From: Ilex aquifolium
Lineage: Eukaryota; Streptophyta; Magnoliopsida; Aquifoliales; Aquifoliaceae
NCBI GenBank assembly: GCA_951799425.1
Contig: OX637403.1
Span: forward strand, 30,110,811 to 30,174,810
Length of the DNA: 64,000 bases
Reading direction: 5' to 3'
Each line of letters starts with the position of its first letter. Positions within the stretch are counted from its first letter, which is position 1. The notes under the pieces were generated by a model. That model ran no database searches. It was not told where the DNA came from and was given only the letters and a program-made list of their open reading frames with translations. The position numbers were made by a program, and so were the translations under genes. Below are positions 49,999-61,316 of this stretch, one piece after another.

Positions 49999-50939
49999 TC
50001 TAGAGAGGCCACTGATACTTCAGCATTTACTAAGAAAAAGGGTCTAGAAAATGACTATTCAGTGGATCGGGGGCTGAAGCTAATTTGAGATCTGAAGCGA
50101 AAATTTTAAATGGAGGTCTTTTTATTTTTAGTATTAATTTAAAAAATAATAATTTATTTTTAATATTTTATGTAAGAGGGAGACAAAAGAAGGATGTGTT
50201 AATATTGTCTAAAAAGATATTTCAATTTTTGTTTTTGTTTTTTACCACAGAGAGAGTGTTTAATTTTAACTTTTATTTTTATTTTTTATTTTTTTTTTAC
50301 CGGAGAGAGAGAGAGAAAAAAAAAGTGAGTGAGAGTAAAATATGAGTTGACTTTTGAGTATTTTTTTTAATTTATAAGTTTTTAATGTTATGGATTGGAT
50401 TATAGGCCCAAATTATTGTAATAAAAATTTTGATTGGATTTAATTTTTTTGGGCTTTTTTGTAGGGCTTAAAATTTAATGGATTAAATTTTTTTTTTTGT
50501 GGGCTAAAGATGTACCTAAAATTATGGGACCTTCTAAAAATTTGGGACCTAAAACCCATATTTTTTTCGGTACTGTTGGGCCAGCCCTGCAGTGGACCTA
50601 TGCACTTGTAATTTTGGGGATGAGTTACCCATTAAAAAAAAGTTGTAGAGGAGCAATGTAATATTAACTAAATTTGTTGTCCCAAATGATGTTACATGCA
50701 ACTTTCACAATCACATAATTGAGTTTCTTTAATATTAATAATTAATTATGCCGACATACAATATAATCTGACATGTAAAATAAGTGAGTTTCGTTAATAT
50801 TTAATCATAGAACTTATACCGCATGATGAAAAATTTGATAAACATAATCTTTTGGCAATTCAGTTATAAATTTTAAAAAGATGATGTCATTATGTGTTGG
50901 AACAATGAAAAAGACAATCATGTATATATCATTGTCAAG
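49999..50939. other. CuAO copy 3 upstream flank
   Basis: No gene seen. Equivalent to 3119-3780 in unit I, with an extra block near 50195-50385 rich in T runs and GAGAGA. Confidence 0.5.
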
Positions 50940-51164
50940 TTTTTTTTTTTGTGAAATCTACGAGAACTATAGAACAGCCACTTAAAAAGTGGAAGTTCCA
51001 TAGCCTCTATATGAATACACACACACACACCCAGAGCTATCCGATGTGGGATAGCCCCATCCCCTAAGCCCACTTAGGCCCAAAGGCCTCACCCAACCCG
51101 AAGGCGGGCCCTAGTGGAGGAAGATGAGCCCACACACGAACACTGTGGGGACGCTTACATACTA
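50940..51164 (-). mobile_element. SINE-like retroposon, longest member, unit III
   Basis: About 225 bp with an 11-base A-tail on the minus strand (plus-strand T run at 50940-50950), flanked by ATTGTCAAG and ATAGTCAGG (imperfect 9-bp repeat). It contains CCCACATCGGATAGC, a TG run and CTTTTTAAGTGG, matching the fragments upstream of CuAO copies 1 and 3 and those at 45220-45530. Confidence 0.6.
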
Positions 51165-51234
51165 ATAGTCAGGTTCATGCACTACATTATTTAACGTTAT
51201 TTTCGAGAATTGAATGGTCTATTGTCAATATATT

Positions 51235-51951
51235 TGGCGGGACTTTAGGCGGCTCAGCAGTCCCGAGTTGACACGTGGATAATTATAGTCGTTATGGAGC
51301 TCAAAAGACGTCGGAAGAAGGAGCCGAGTAGTAATGACCCAGAGGAGCCGAGAATAACCGATTTAACCCAACATTAAAAAGGACATGACTGCTCATTAAT
51401 GACAACTTGAATGATTGTGACAGGCCTATTAATGAGTCTCTGTGTTCTCGAGACCCACAAAGATAGTCATCATTACAAAGTATTAATGACTATTGCGCCG
51501 ACCCGATGTTCTTGTTCCCGAGTAGTAGACACTCGAGAATAGGTGTTTAGCACCGATCAAATGTATTTAATGACTGGGGATAGGGTCATAAATGCTCGGC
51601 ATACCCCGAGCTATTGTCCGATCCCCCGAGTAAATCAGTCATGAGAATCTGATGGGAAAACACTCATTATGCATAGATAAGAGTGCGAGCCATTAAATGT
51701 TGAGAGGAGACTCAAAGCTCCTGCACTCATTGCTAGTTCATGTATAAATACTCATCAGAAAGATAAACAAAGGTACGCAAAATGAAATCGAGAAAATACA
51801 TTGTGCTCATACCTCCAATGCCGACTGACTTAAGTTTTGAAGGGGATTAGTCGGGTGTTCACCCGGCCCCTTTCCTAACCCTTTGATTGTTTCAGGTTCA
51901 TCATTCAGCTGGTCGTTATCTTTATTGATTGCAGGAATTCATCCGTGTGCA
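51235..51951 (+). mobile_element. Solo LTR, family 1, unit III
   Basis: A 717-bp element from TGGCGGGAC to GTGTGCA with flanking ATATT (51230-51234) and ATACT (51952-51956). The insertion site and the mismatched repeat are the same as in unit I, so it is the duplicated copy of that insertion. Confidence 0.82.
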
Positions 51952-51956
51952 ATACT

Positions 51957-52163
51957 CATATAGTTTCACATTGGAGAAATTACTTTTATTTTTTTTTTGG
52001 GTCAATGGGGAAATTAAAGATAGAATACAGATAAAAAATTAAAGATAGAAATGACATGAATTCATTTCACATGTTGACGAAGATATCAAGATGTAATTAT
52101 ATGATATTGTGTACAGTTGTTCAAGCAGGCCCAAGTTAAATTTATTCATATCAAAAGCAAATG
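51957..52163. other. Block preceding relic C
   Basis: Recurs beside every CuAO relic. The minus strand carries TFAFDMNKFNLGLLEQLYT joined to the relic in several copies, but no domain is recognised. Confidence 0.4.
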
Positions 52164-52304
52164 TAACTGGGTCCTTCGGTTCTTGGAGGTGCACCAAAGG
52201 GTGGGCTTGATGCAGCCGAATAGTCCTGCTTTGCTTGGAGGAAACCATGGACGTGAAAAAAAAATGAAAAATACTATGGAGAGGATGACAGAGAGGCTGA
52301 GCAT
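52164..52304 (-). pseudogene. CuAO exon-1 relic C
   Basis: Same relic in unit III. It shares variants with relic A (AACTGGGTCC, ATGGAGAGGATG) rather than with B and D. It is followed by the same downstream sequence as relic A up to about 52560, where a truncated gypsy element begins. Confidence 0.77.
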
Positions 52305-52559
52305 TAATGTTACTTACACATAATTTTTTGACCTAATCAATCATAAACATTAAATTGAAAGTAGGTCTCAATAAATATTGAGACCTACTATCAATTCAAT
52401 GATTATTAATGATTAAATTAATAAATTAAATCCAAAAAACAATACTCTAAACGATATGAAGTGGTTTTCTCTCTCTCCCACTAATACTTTAATAGGGGAT
52501 GGTGAATGTTCACCTAATAAGCTGGTTATTAATACGAAACATATTAGAAAATGAATGGT

Positions 52560-52938
52560 ATAGGTTTGTGGCGAGGGTCGACATTGAGGCGGTGTGTGGC
52601 GACCTCAGGGTCAATTCCCTCAAGGTCTGCATGTGACCATACAAAGATGTCCATGTTACTTCTGAGAAAGTCTCTTAGTTGGCGAATCAGATCTTCAGAG
52701 AGAGAAGAGTCAATGTACACCTTCCTGTCTGGGTGTTCCTCATCTAAGGTTACCGCGGTGAGCTCCTTGACTGGTTCTCCTCTTTCTATCATGGTGTCAT
52801 CCCTTGGGTCCAGGACCTTCACTTGCAATGCCTCCTGTGGTTTCTTGGTTTCATTGAGGAGACATAGCATTCCCTTGCTGCTACCTGGTCTCCTCTGACC
52901 TCTCCGACTCCATTAGGGGTTGGAAATCGGAGGATGAG
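52560..52938 (-). pseudogene. gypsy pol fragment before the reverse transcriptase
   Basis: Resumes after the nested LTR with LRFPTPNGVGEVRGDQVAARECY, then DIFVWSHADLEGIDPEVATHRLNV, the segment preceding the RT catalytic core in Ty3/gypsy elements. Contains a frame change near 52850-52900 and ends at the truncation point. Confidence 0.78.
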
Positions 52939-54024
52939 TGCTTCAACTTTAGAAGTGTAAACCCAAGCGTAGGTTGAGCAAAATAATATATTCTCGGAAG
53001 CCCGAGGTCGAATCCACAGGGAATTGTAACAAGTCAACAATCACACTAACACTAATAAATTAAAAAGGAAACAATTTGTTTGAGGAGTTGATGATTGAAA
53101 ACAACTGACCTTAATAATTAAAACAGTAATAAAAATACTAGAGCATCAGGTACTCCCTCTCAATGTCATACGGTAATAATTAAAGACTCAAGACTTAATT
53201 TGAAACAGGAATTAAATGTCGGTTAATCCAGATAACAAATCAAGTGATGAAACCAAAAGTTGTAACCAAAAGATTATTCAGAAACCTGAATAATAAATCA
53301 ATCATAATATTTTATGAAACAATGTTAACACTTCAAGCGTGGAATAACCAGTTATTTATTCGCAGGGAAACTCAAGCAATCGATGTACATGGCACAACAA
53401 CTCAGGAGTTTTTACAGAATAAAAACTTTACTAAAAGATTAGAAACTAGATTAACACAATATCATAAATCATTAAGTACAAAGTCAATAAAAATACCGTA
53501 CTTCACTGAGAGGTTTTCCCTAGCCCTAGCTTAACCTTCTAGTCGGACATAATAAAAGAATTGCAAAGTACACTGAAGAATTCGTGAGCAAAAAAGATGA
53601 TCCAAGATACTCATTACAAAGTCTTCAATTTGTATTTATAACCCCCTAGGAAAGAGATTGATTTTCGTCAGAATTCTAAGTCTGGCATCAGCAGATCCTT
53701 GACACGCGTCCGGACGCGTGTTCATCTTCCGTCCGGACGCAACTTCCAGTGAGTTTGTTCTTCTTCTAATCGTCTTTCTGCCACTCGTGTCCAGACGCAT
53801 GTTCTTCTTCCGTTCGGACACGTGATCCAGTGTGTTTTCCTTTGAGCTATGCTTCGTCTTCCCATAATTTAACTCCAAAATTATGCTTTTGTCCTGCAAA
53901 TTAACACAAATCAACATTTGATAGCATAACACCCAAACTTGGATAAACTTTTATATTTATCACACTTTTATAGTTAAATAATCAATCTTTCCTAATAATA
54001 AATGTGATTATTCGGCCTTAATCA
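52939..54024 (-). mobile_element. Solo LTR nested in the gypsy pol region
   Basis: 1086 bp, minus-strand TGATTAAGGCC to TTGAAGCA, flanked by a perfect 5-bp ATGAG (52934-52938 and 54025-54029) exactly where the protease frame breaks. TATA-like TTATAAATAC on the minus strand sets the orientation. It contains the direct and inverted CGTCCGGACGCGTG blocks at 53700-53800. Confidence 0.82.
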
Positions 54025-55980
54025 ATGAGGTGATAGGTGGAAGGGACTGCTCTTAATGTGTTGAGAGCAGGTCGCCCCAGTATGATGTTGTAGGCAGATG
54101 GATAGTCGATTACCAGAAAATTGACCATGACCGTAGAGCTTCGGGGTGCAGCGTCGGCAGTGACTGGTAGGGTGATGGACCCTAATAGATACACCTTTTC
54201 CCCTGAGAACCCAATGAGGGGTGATCTTATGGGCTGGAGTCTCTCCCTGCCCAGATTGAGCTTGTCATAAGCTTCTGCGAATAGGATGTCCGCAGAGCTG
54301 CCACTGTCCACTAGGATCCTTCGTACCTGGAAGTTGGCAATAGTCATGGTGAGCACCAGAGGGTCATCATGGGGGTGCTGGATTCCTTCTAAGTCCTTGT
54401 CTGAGAAGGAGATGACTTCGTTGTTGCCATGCTTGGGCGCCTTGGGTGGGCGCTCATCATCAAGGTGCCTAGCTTTCCTGGCATGAGTCTTCATGGCAGA
54501 GAGGAATTCTCCTCCTCCTGCAAGCTCTCTAGAAATGGTGTGAATCTCCCCAATGGGATGTGGATCTTCCTTATTGTGGGGTGGAGGTGGCGTTTATCCT
54601 CTTCCGGCAACATACTGGCGAAGGTGTCCACGTTGGATGAGGTCCTCAATCTGCCTTTTGAGGTCATAACAGTCGTCGGTGTCATGGTCATGATCGCGAT
54701 GGAAGCGACAGTACTTGCTTGGGTTCCTGTGGTTTGGGGGAGACTTCATCCTCCCAGGCCACTTTACTACAGGGTCATCCTGGATCTGGAACAAGATGTG
54801 CCCGACAGCGGCGTTGAGGGAAGTGAAGGCTTGTCGGTCCCTCTGGGGAGCAGGACCAAGCCGGTCCTTGGCAGGTACCCTCTCTGTCATGTTGTGTTTG
54901 TTACTGGTCTCCTTCTTGTCGTCTCTGTCTCTTTCCTTTCTTTTATCCCCTGTTCTGGACGACTCACCTCATCTGGCCCTCGTGATGTCTTCTGCGTTCA
55001 TGTACTTTTGGGCTTTGGCTAGTAGCTCCGGCATGCTCCTTGGTGGTCGGTTCATCACCGAGAATAGGAAGCTTGACGAGCGGAGGCCTCCCAAGAATGC
55101 AGTCATGGACACCTTGTCATCGGGCTCTTCTACCTGAAGGACCTCCTCGTTAAAACGAGTGAGGTAGCTTCTCAGGCTTTCGTCCTTGTCCTATTTTATG
55201 CTGAGCAGGTGAGTAACGGGCTTCTGGTGGCGGTGCCCTCCAATGAAGTGCGACACGAACGACCTGCTCAACTCAGCGAATGAGGAAATAGAGGCCGGAG
55301 TGAGCTTAGAAAACCACTGTCGAGCGGATCCCTTCAAAGTGGTTGGGAACGCTCTGCACATGATTTCGTCGGGGACACTGTGCAGCTGCATTAGAGTTTT
55401 GTAAGTCTCCAGATGGTCCAGTGGATCCTTCTTCCCGTCAAAGGTCTCCACCGATGGCATTTTAAACTTTTGAGGGAGGGGGTAGTTCGCCACGTCCAGC
55501 TTGAAAGGCGTGTTAGTTCGCCTCACAAGATAGTCCACAGTCTCAGGTCCTTGCGCCTTCATGGCATTGAAGACGTCACCTAGCTGATTTTGTACTTCTT
55601 TAATTTTTTCGTCCCAGTGATTGGGAGCTCCTCTTGAATTGTCGTGAAAGTGGCTCCCCCATGCTTTGATTCTCACCCTCATCTTCATGGAATGGAGGGT
55701 CTCCGCTATGAGGAGCAGGAGCTGGAGGAGGAGGAGGTTGGAGTCCCTCAAGGGGAGGTCCCCCATGCTGGGCGCCCAAAGGAGCTCCCATAGGTTGGGC
55801 GCCCAAATGAGCTCCAAAAGTGGCGCCATGATGGGGTGCCTCCATGTAGGGAGCCTCTTGACGCCCATGGTGTGGTGCTCCTTTCACTTGAAGTTCAAGT
55901 TGTGCTCCTCCCTGCGCAGCAAGCATTAATTGGAGGATCTGTTGGTTTTGGGCCACAAGCTCCTGCATGGTCTCCAACAT
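54025..55980 (-). pseudogene. gypsy gag-protease, decayed
   Basis: Capsid/nucleocapsid polyprotein and aspartic protease of the retrotransposon. It starts MLETMQELVAQNQQ, then a Pro-rich linker, frameshifts between 55600 and 55868, then the gag core (DPLDHLETYKTLM, ARQWFSKLTPASI). A TAG at 55191 replaces the Gln of IKQDKDESL. A Cys-His knuckle-like KYCRFHRDHDHDTDDC follows, then a stop after YVAGRG (near 54594), then protease with catalytic DSGSSADILF and IILGRPALN. The protease end is cut by the nested LTR at 54024. It cannot make a full polyprotein. Confidence 0.82.
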
Positions 55981-57330
55981 CTGTTGCGCACTTGGGGCAG
56001 GATTGGCCGGTGGAGGAGTAACCTCCTCCTCTCATGTTGGATTGTCTTCATGTTGGTTCATCGATCGGGTAATGATCGCCATTGATTCACAATGTTAAAA
56101 AATGAGAATTTTGTCGTTTCCCACAGACGGCGCCAAACTGATGATGCACAAAATTGACTTTGCACACCACTAATCAAGTAATTTGGAAATTTAGGTAGCA
56201 ATTAATGTAAAAAGAGAGAGAGTTTATAGTGGTTCAGTCAATACGACTTACGTCCACTTTGGAATGGCAAAGGGTTGCAGGTATTTTATTGATTCCGGTG
56301 AGTAATGTGCACGGAGAGTTACAGATTGGAGAGGTAGATGAGTTTTGTGTTCTGTAGAAGGTGATGCCCCCCAAATGTTGGTGGGGCTTACATTTTATAG
56401 TCAGTCCTCAACCGAATGGAGCTACCAAGTGGCCATACTCAGCTATTCTAGTGGGATTTGCGGATTCCCCTCAACGGGTGTGACCGTTGAGGAGCTCCCC
56501 ACAAGACCGGGTCCCCGTTTGACTGCTTCCAAGGTGGTAGAGAAGGTAAGGGGTCTTGAGTGCTCTCTGTATCTTGTAGCTAAGCTGAGGTAGCTCCATG
56601 GTAAACTTGATTGGGCTTGGATCTCATCGGGCCTGCGGGGTCTTTATAGGTTTGAACCTTTAATTGCAACTGGGCTTCAGTATAGTTTTGGGCCTTTTGG
56701 GCTTGACCCATCAAGAATCACCGAGAGAGTATCCTCCGGGAGAATTACAATGCTTTTTGGGGAGAAGAGTAATGTGTGTAAAAGGTGTATTGTGTGTAGG
56801 GATCTCAAAGTCTAGAGATGTCAAGGTTGTTAAACATGTCCTCTATGTGGAGAAGGCTTACATTATATAGGTATGGTGAGGCGATGAGGTGAGACGGTCA
56901 CCACTACTTTGGTAAGTACAATTAAGGTAGGACTCTACCACTTTGGTAAGTACAATGATGGTAGGATTAGATCTTTGTGCGTATCCCGATATTTTCTCCC
57001 TCGTGCTCCTATTCCGTCGGAGGAGGATCCTGAGCTAGGCTGGACTTGAGTTGGAGTGACAAGGTGAGGAGAGATACCATTGACGAGAGAGAGAGAGAGA
57101 GTGGAATGAAGGAGAGTAGGGGTCCCCTTGGGGTGGCCTCCTTGGGCGGCCCCCCTTGGGGGTAGTCTCCTTGGGCGTTGGAGTTGTGGTCTCTTTTTGG
57201 GCCTGAGTCGCCTTTTATTGGCTAGAGCCTTCTTGACTTTTATGGGTCTAGTCAGTTAAATTCGGGCCCATCACTGTGTGCAGTTGTTCAAGCAGGCCCA
57301 AGTTAATTTTATGCATATCAAAAGCAAATG

Positions 57331-57469
57331 TAACTGGTTCCTTCGGTTCTTGGAGGTGCACCAAGGCGTGGGCTTGATGCAGCCAAATAATCCTGCTTTG
57401 CTTGGAGGAAACCATGGACGTGAAAAAAATGAAAAATACTATGGAGACGATGATAGAGAGGCTGAGGAT
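57331..57469 (-). pseudogene. CuAO exon-1 relic D
   Basis: Second relic in unit III, right of the gypsy element. It shares variants with relic B (AACTGGTTCC, CAAGGCGTGGG, GGAGACGATGA). The ATG equivalent present in A-C is mutated. Confidence 0.77.
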
Positions 57470-57824
57470 TAATGTTACTTACACATAATTTCTTGACCTA
57501 ATCAATCATAAACATTAGATTGAAAATGGGTCTCAATAAATATTGAGACCTACTATCAATTTAATGATTATTAGTGACTAAATTAAATTAATAAATTAGA
57601 TCCAAAAAATATTACTCTAAAAGAAATGAAATCGAAAAAGATGACATTAATATTAGTATGAATAACATGTTTTTTATCGGATAAAAAAAAATTTAATTAA
57701 AAATTATATAAATTAATTCAAACACTCCTATAAAAAAATAAAAAGATAATGCTTGTGCGTTGGAAGCTACAACTATGAGAAAGACAATCATGGTAGGGGT
57801 CCGGTCCACATCTTTGGAAAACCA
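57470..57824. other. Unit III spacer after relic D
   Basis: AT-rich, no gene. It lacks the roughly 310-bp segment present at 18135-18455 in unit I, exactly as unit II does; the break lies at the repeated GAAGT. Confidence 0.5.
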
Positions 57825-57842
57825 CCCCCCCCCCCCCCCCCC
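57825..57842. repeat. Poly-C homopolymer, unit III
   Basis: About 17 C, the shortest of the three equivalent tracts, 12 bp left of a Helitron start. Confidence 0.8.
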
Positions 57843-57853
57843 TCAGTCACATA

Positions 57854-58435
57854 TCTATATAATAAAGTTGCTTGTAATTCAAATTTCAAAAATAAACAAA
57901 ATGACTTTTGCTTTTCTCGGTTCAAATCGTTTTAAATTTTATTTTAAAGTTAATCTAACGGCTAATATTAACACCCTAAATTTAATAGGAAAAATAAGCC
58001 CCTAATGGTGTGTTTGAAGTGACTTTTTAAAAATACTTCTAGAAATTATTTTTTATAAGTACTTAAAAAAAAAAAATAGTGTTTGAAACCGCTCAACTAC
58101 TACCTCTACTACCACCACTACATCTACCAGCACCACCGCCACCACCATCGTCGTCGTCGTCGCCACCACTACCACAGTCGCTGTCGTCGCCCCCACCGTC
58201 GTCGCCACCGATGCCATCGTCGCCGCCATCACCACCACCGCCACCACGGTCATTGCCACCCACCACAACCATCACCGTCTCCTACCACCACCACCTCTCA
58301 CCCCTACTATAACCGATACTTAAATTCATTTATCTCTCCTCTATATTTGTGATTTGATTTTGGATATGAATACAAATATGTTTATTGTTTACCATTTTTT
58401 ATTACTCTGTGCTTTCAAGCACAGACAATAACTAG
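57854..58435 (+). mobile_element. Non-autonomous Helitron, unit III
   Basis: 582 bp, from TCTATATAATAAAG to CTAG, with 3' hairpin CTGTGCTTTCAAGCACAG and spacer ACAATAA, inserted between A and T. The interior contains a CCACCA/TCGTCG trinucleotide tract (58090-58310) that yields spurious Pro-, His- and Gly-rich frames. Confidence 0.85.
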
Positions 58436-58869
58436 TATTTAATATAACAGATAGCAAACCAACTACTATTACATTTCTCAATAACAAATAACTCCACTAA
58501 AGCATACCTATCTCTTTTTTTTCGCTTCCTTACATCTCTCTTATTTTTTTAATGTCCACTCTATTTTTAAATTCCATAATTAAAGATAAGAAAAAAATAA
58601 ATATCACAATCAATATTCAATTTTTAATATTATAAAATGTATTTAAACACGAAATTATTGCTGGTTGTTGAATATTGGGGATGTTAAAGATAGAATCACA
58701 TGACTACTTTCATGTGATGAAGACAAGAAGTCAATATATTTTTATCTCTCATGAATGTCTTTGATCGGATTGAAAAGGAGATTAGTTGAAATGCACGTAA
58801 ACTGATCTAGACAACCCTGACAGTTGAATAAAAAAAATAAAAGTAATACACCTATGACATTGCTGGAAG

Positions 58870-59403
58870 TAGGGGTAACAATCGTGTTCTATCGGATGGT
58901 GTTCGTGTCATGTCATTTCAGGTTTGTGTCGAACACTAATCAATCTTAACCAAACTTGATTAACTAATTATGTCGTGTCCGCTTATTTATTTTCGAGTCG
59001 TGTTCATGTTGATTCATATAACCTGTGAATAAAAAATTTAACACTCAATTTTTTGTCTAAAATTTTATTATCACTTAATCGAACTTATGCTCATATTTTT
59101 TTATAAACTAAAAATTAACTTAATAAATATAATAATAAAAATGAGTGAAAATATCTTTTTTTTTTGTACAAGAATTAGGTTACTAGTTGATAAAATATAA
59201 TAAAAATTTGACATTTTATTCTTGTAATACTACTTAAACATATTAATCGTGTCAATTTCACACACGAACCCAACCCATTTATTATTCGTATTAACGGGTC
59301 GTGTCATATACGGGTTCGTGTCGAAAAATAATCAACCTTAACCCGCTAATTTTATGTCGATTCTAAATCATATTTTCTTATTATGTTAGAAATTGTCACC
59401 CTA
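58870..59403. mobile_element. hAT-like MITE, unit III
   Basis: Same insertion as in units I and II. The right flank starts GCTGG, matching the left flank GCTGGAAG, and about 23 bp of flank are deleted just after. Confidence 0.75.
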
Positions 59404-60247
59404 GCTGGTGGAATCATAAATTATAGTTTTTGAAGAAAATTGGAAAGCAATACCATAAAAGAGGGAGAGAGGAAAGCAAAAATAACAAGGAGATACTTTG
59501 TTTGGATGCTTATTTGAGTAATTTTGTATTTTCTGTCAATTACGGTGGTTAATTTAAAATTAAAGGGTAATTTTTTAAAATTAAAACTTAAGGGATTTAA
59601 TTGCAACATGACCATAATTGGAGGCCTCAATATGTAATTAATCCTCAAAAGATTATACCTACCCGTAAATATCAAAGATGCTCCTTGTAGATCGATGGAT
59701 AAGGTATTAATGATGATGGATAAATTCTGATTTCTATGAATTGTCAAAATTTAAATTCAAATCATCTGCTGAATTTACAGTTCGTTTTTATTTTCTCCGT
59801 AGGAACATTACACCAATCCAACACACCCATGGCCATTAGTGGCGAACACCAACGTCATCCTCAAATCCCAATTAAACAAATAGGTCATATGTCATCGTGT
59901 AGCCACCGCCTAACTGCTATCAATTGCCACCCATCAACCAAAAGGAAAAATGAAAATAAGGACAGAAGAAGAATAAGCCCTTTGCCTATAAACCAACCAC
60001 CACCCAACCCAACCACCGCTGTTGGAAATGTAGATCCACACTGACCAACCAACCACCATTTTTGGAAATGTAGCGCCACACAATGACCACTCCCAACCTC
60101 GAGAAGAGCTCCAAAGTCCACACAAAATCCTCTCTAAATTCTATCAAAAATCCGACTAGAATTACATTGTAACTTGGGGTTCAACCTATTCAACACATAA
60201 CTGTGGATAAAACACCACTTCCACCCAATCTTCGTCCCGATTCTATT

Positions 60248-60815
60248 AGATGAGTCCAGATTTAATTGAATCAAGCTTAATTAATGAGATAAATTCAAAT
60301 CAGCTAAAAGACAGGTCAAGGCCAGTTTATGGATGTGGCCCGATCTAAAGTTCAAAGGATTCAGGAAGATTAGCATACGTGGAGAGTAGTTACCGGGATA
60401 ACCACTCTCCTAAATCAAGACAATCTCTCATTGTGTCTATCCTAGTTGTAGCTATCCTCCCCGAAAAGCTAGTAACTTACCTTTCACACCACTGCCTCAA
60501 CTAAGGCTCTATATCTATAAATTGTAAGTCTTCTCCACAGGAGGGGCATCTCTCTACACACATTTTACACAGTTACATCTCTCAGAGTCACATATCCACA
60601 CCTAGAGCTTATTTTTACTCCCTTTCTACCACCTACTATTTTATCAATAAAGTCCTCGACCACCATTACCGCCTTCAAAGTGGAGTAGGTCATACTGACC
60701 TAACCACTCTATACCTGTGTGTTACCTATATTGATCTCAATTTTATATTTATTGCATTTATTACATATATTAATTACTCGGATGAGGTGCATAAATTCAA
60801 TTTTGTGCATCATCA
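60248..60815 (+). mobile_element. Solo LTR, family 2, unit III
   Basis: Same insertion with CTATT on both sides, showing it predates all the segmental duplications visible here. Confidence 0.78.
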
Positions 60816-61316
60816 CTATTGAAATGGCTGCCCCTAATACCAGATATAGATGTGCCCTAAATTCAATTTCACTTCGAATTAGTTTCGATTATCAATATTT
60901 TTAAACCTTCTCACAAGAGATCATGAGATCAAGTAGAAGGTTTTTCAATCAAAATGAGGCATAATTCTTGCCATATTAAAGACTTAAAATTCTCCACATA
61001 CCACTTAGCATTTTTCATCAATTTTCCTTGGGACTAAGTTAGATTACAATCGTTCCACACGAAAGAAAATATCATCCGACTCTGACCAAGTCTGTTACCC
61101 ATTTTAGGGGTAATAACAACACAGATGAGAAAATTAAATTATGGGTTAATTATAAATGAGTATACAAAATTAAACTTAATTGTCACAAAATACACAGCTC
61201 TTAATGTTAAGTCATTAACTCTTTTTTTTTATTTTATTAACTCATTATTTTTAGAACTTAATTGCGTCCAAGTATACAATTTATTTTTTTGTGATTTTCT
61301 TTTGATATATTTGTCT

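Larger units (their letters stand above)
52560..57273 (-). mobile_element. Truncated Ty3/gypsy retrotransposon (Tat-like), interrupted by a solo LTR
   Basis: On the minus strand: an LTR (57273-56139, TGATGGGCCC to GCATCATCA), a primer-binding region TGGCGCCGTCTGTGGGAA just inside, then gag, protease and the beginning of the reverse-transcriptase region, cut off at 52560 where unit sequence resumes. The second LTR and the rest of pol are missing. A 1086-bp solo LTR lies at 52939-54024. The Tat-like assignment rests on the protease and pre-RT sequence style. Confidence 0.83.

Noticed and set aside
54429-55137. Plus-strand frames of 140 and 197 codons opposite gypsy gag
   Set aside because: Antisense to the gag/Cys-His region; no domain in this orientation.
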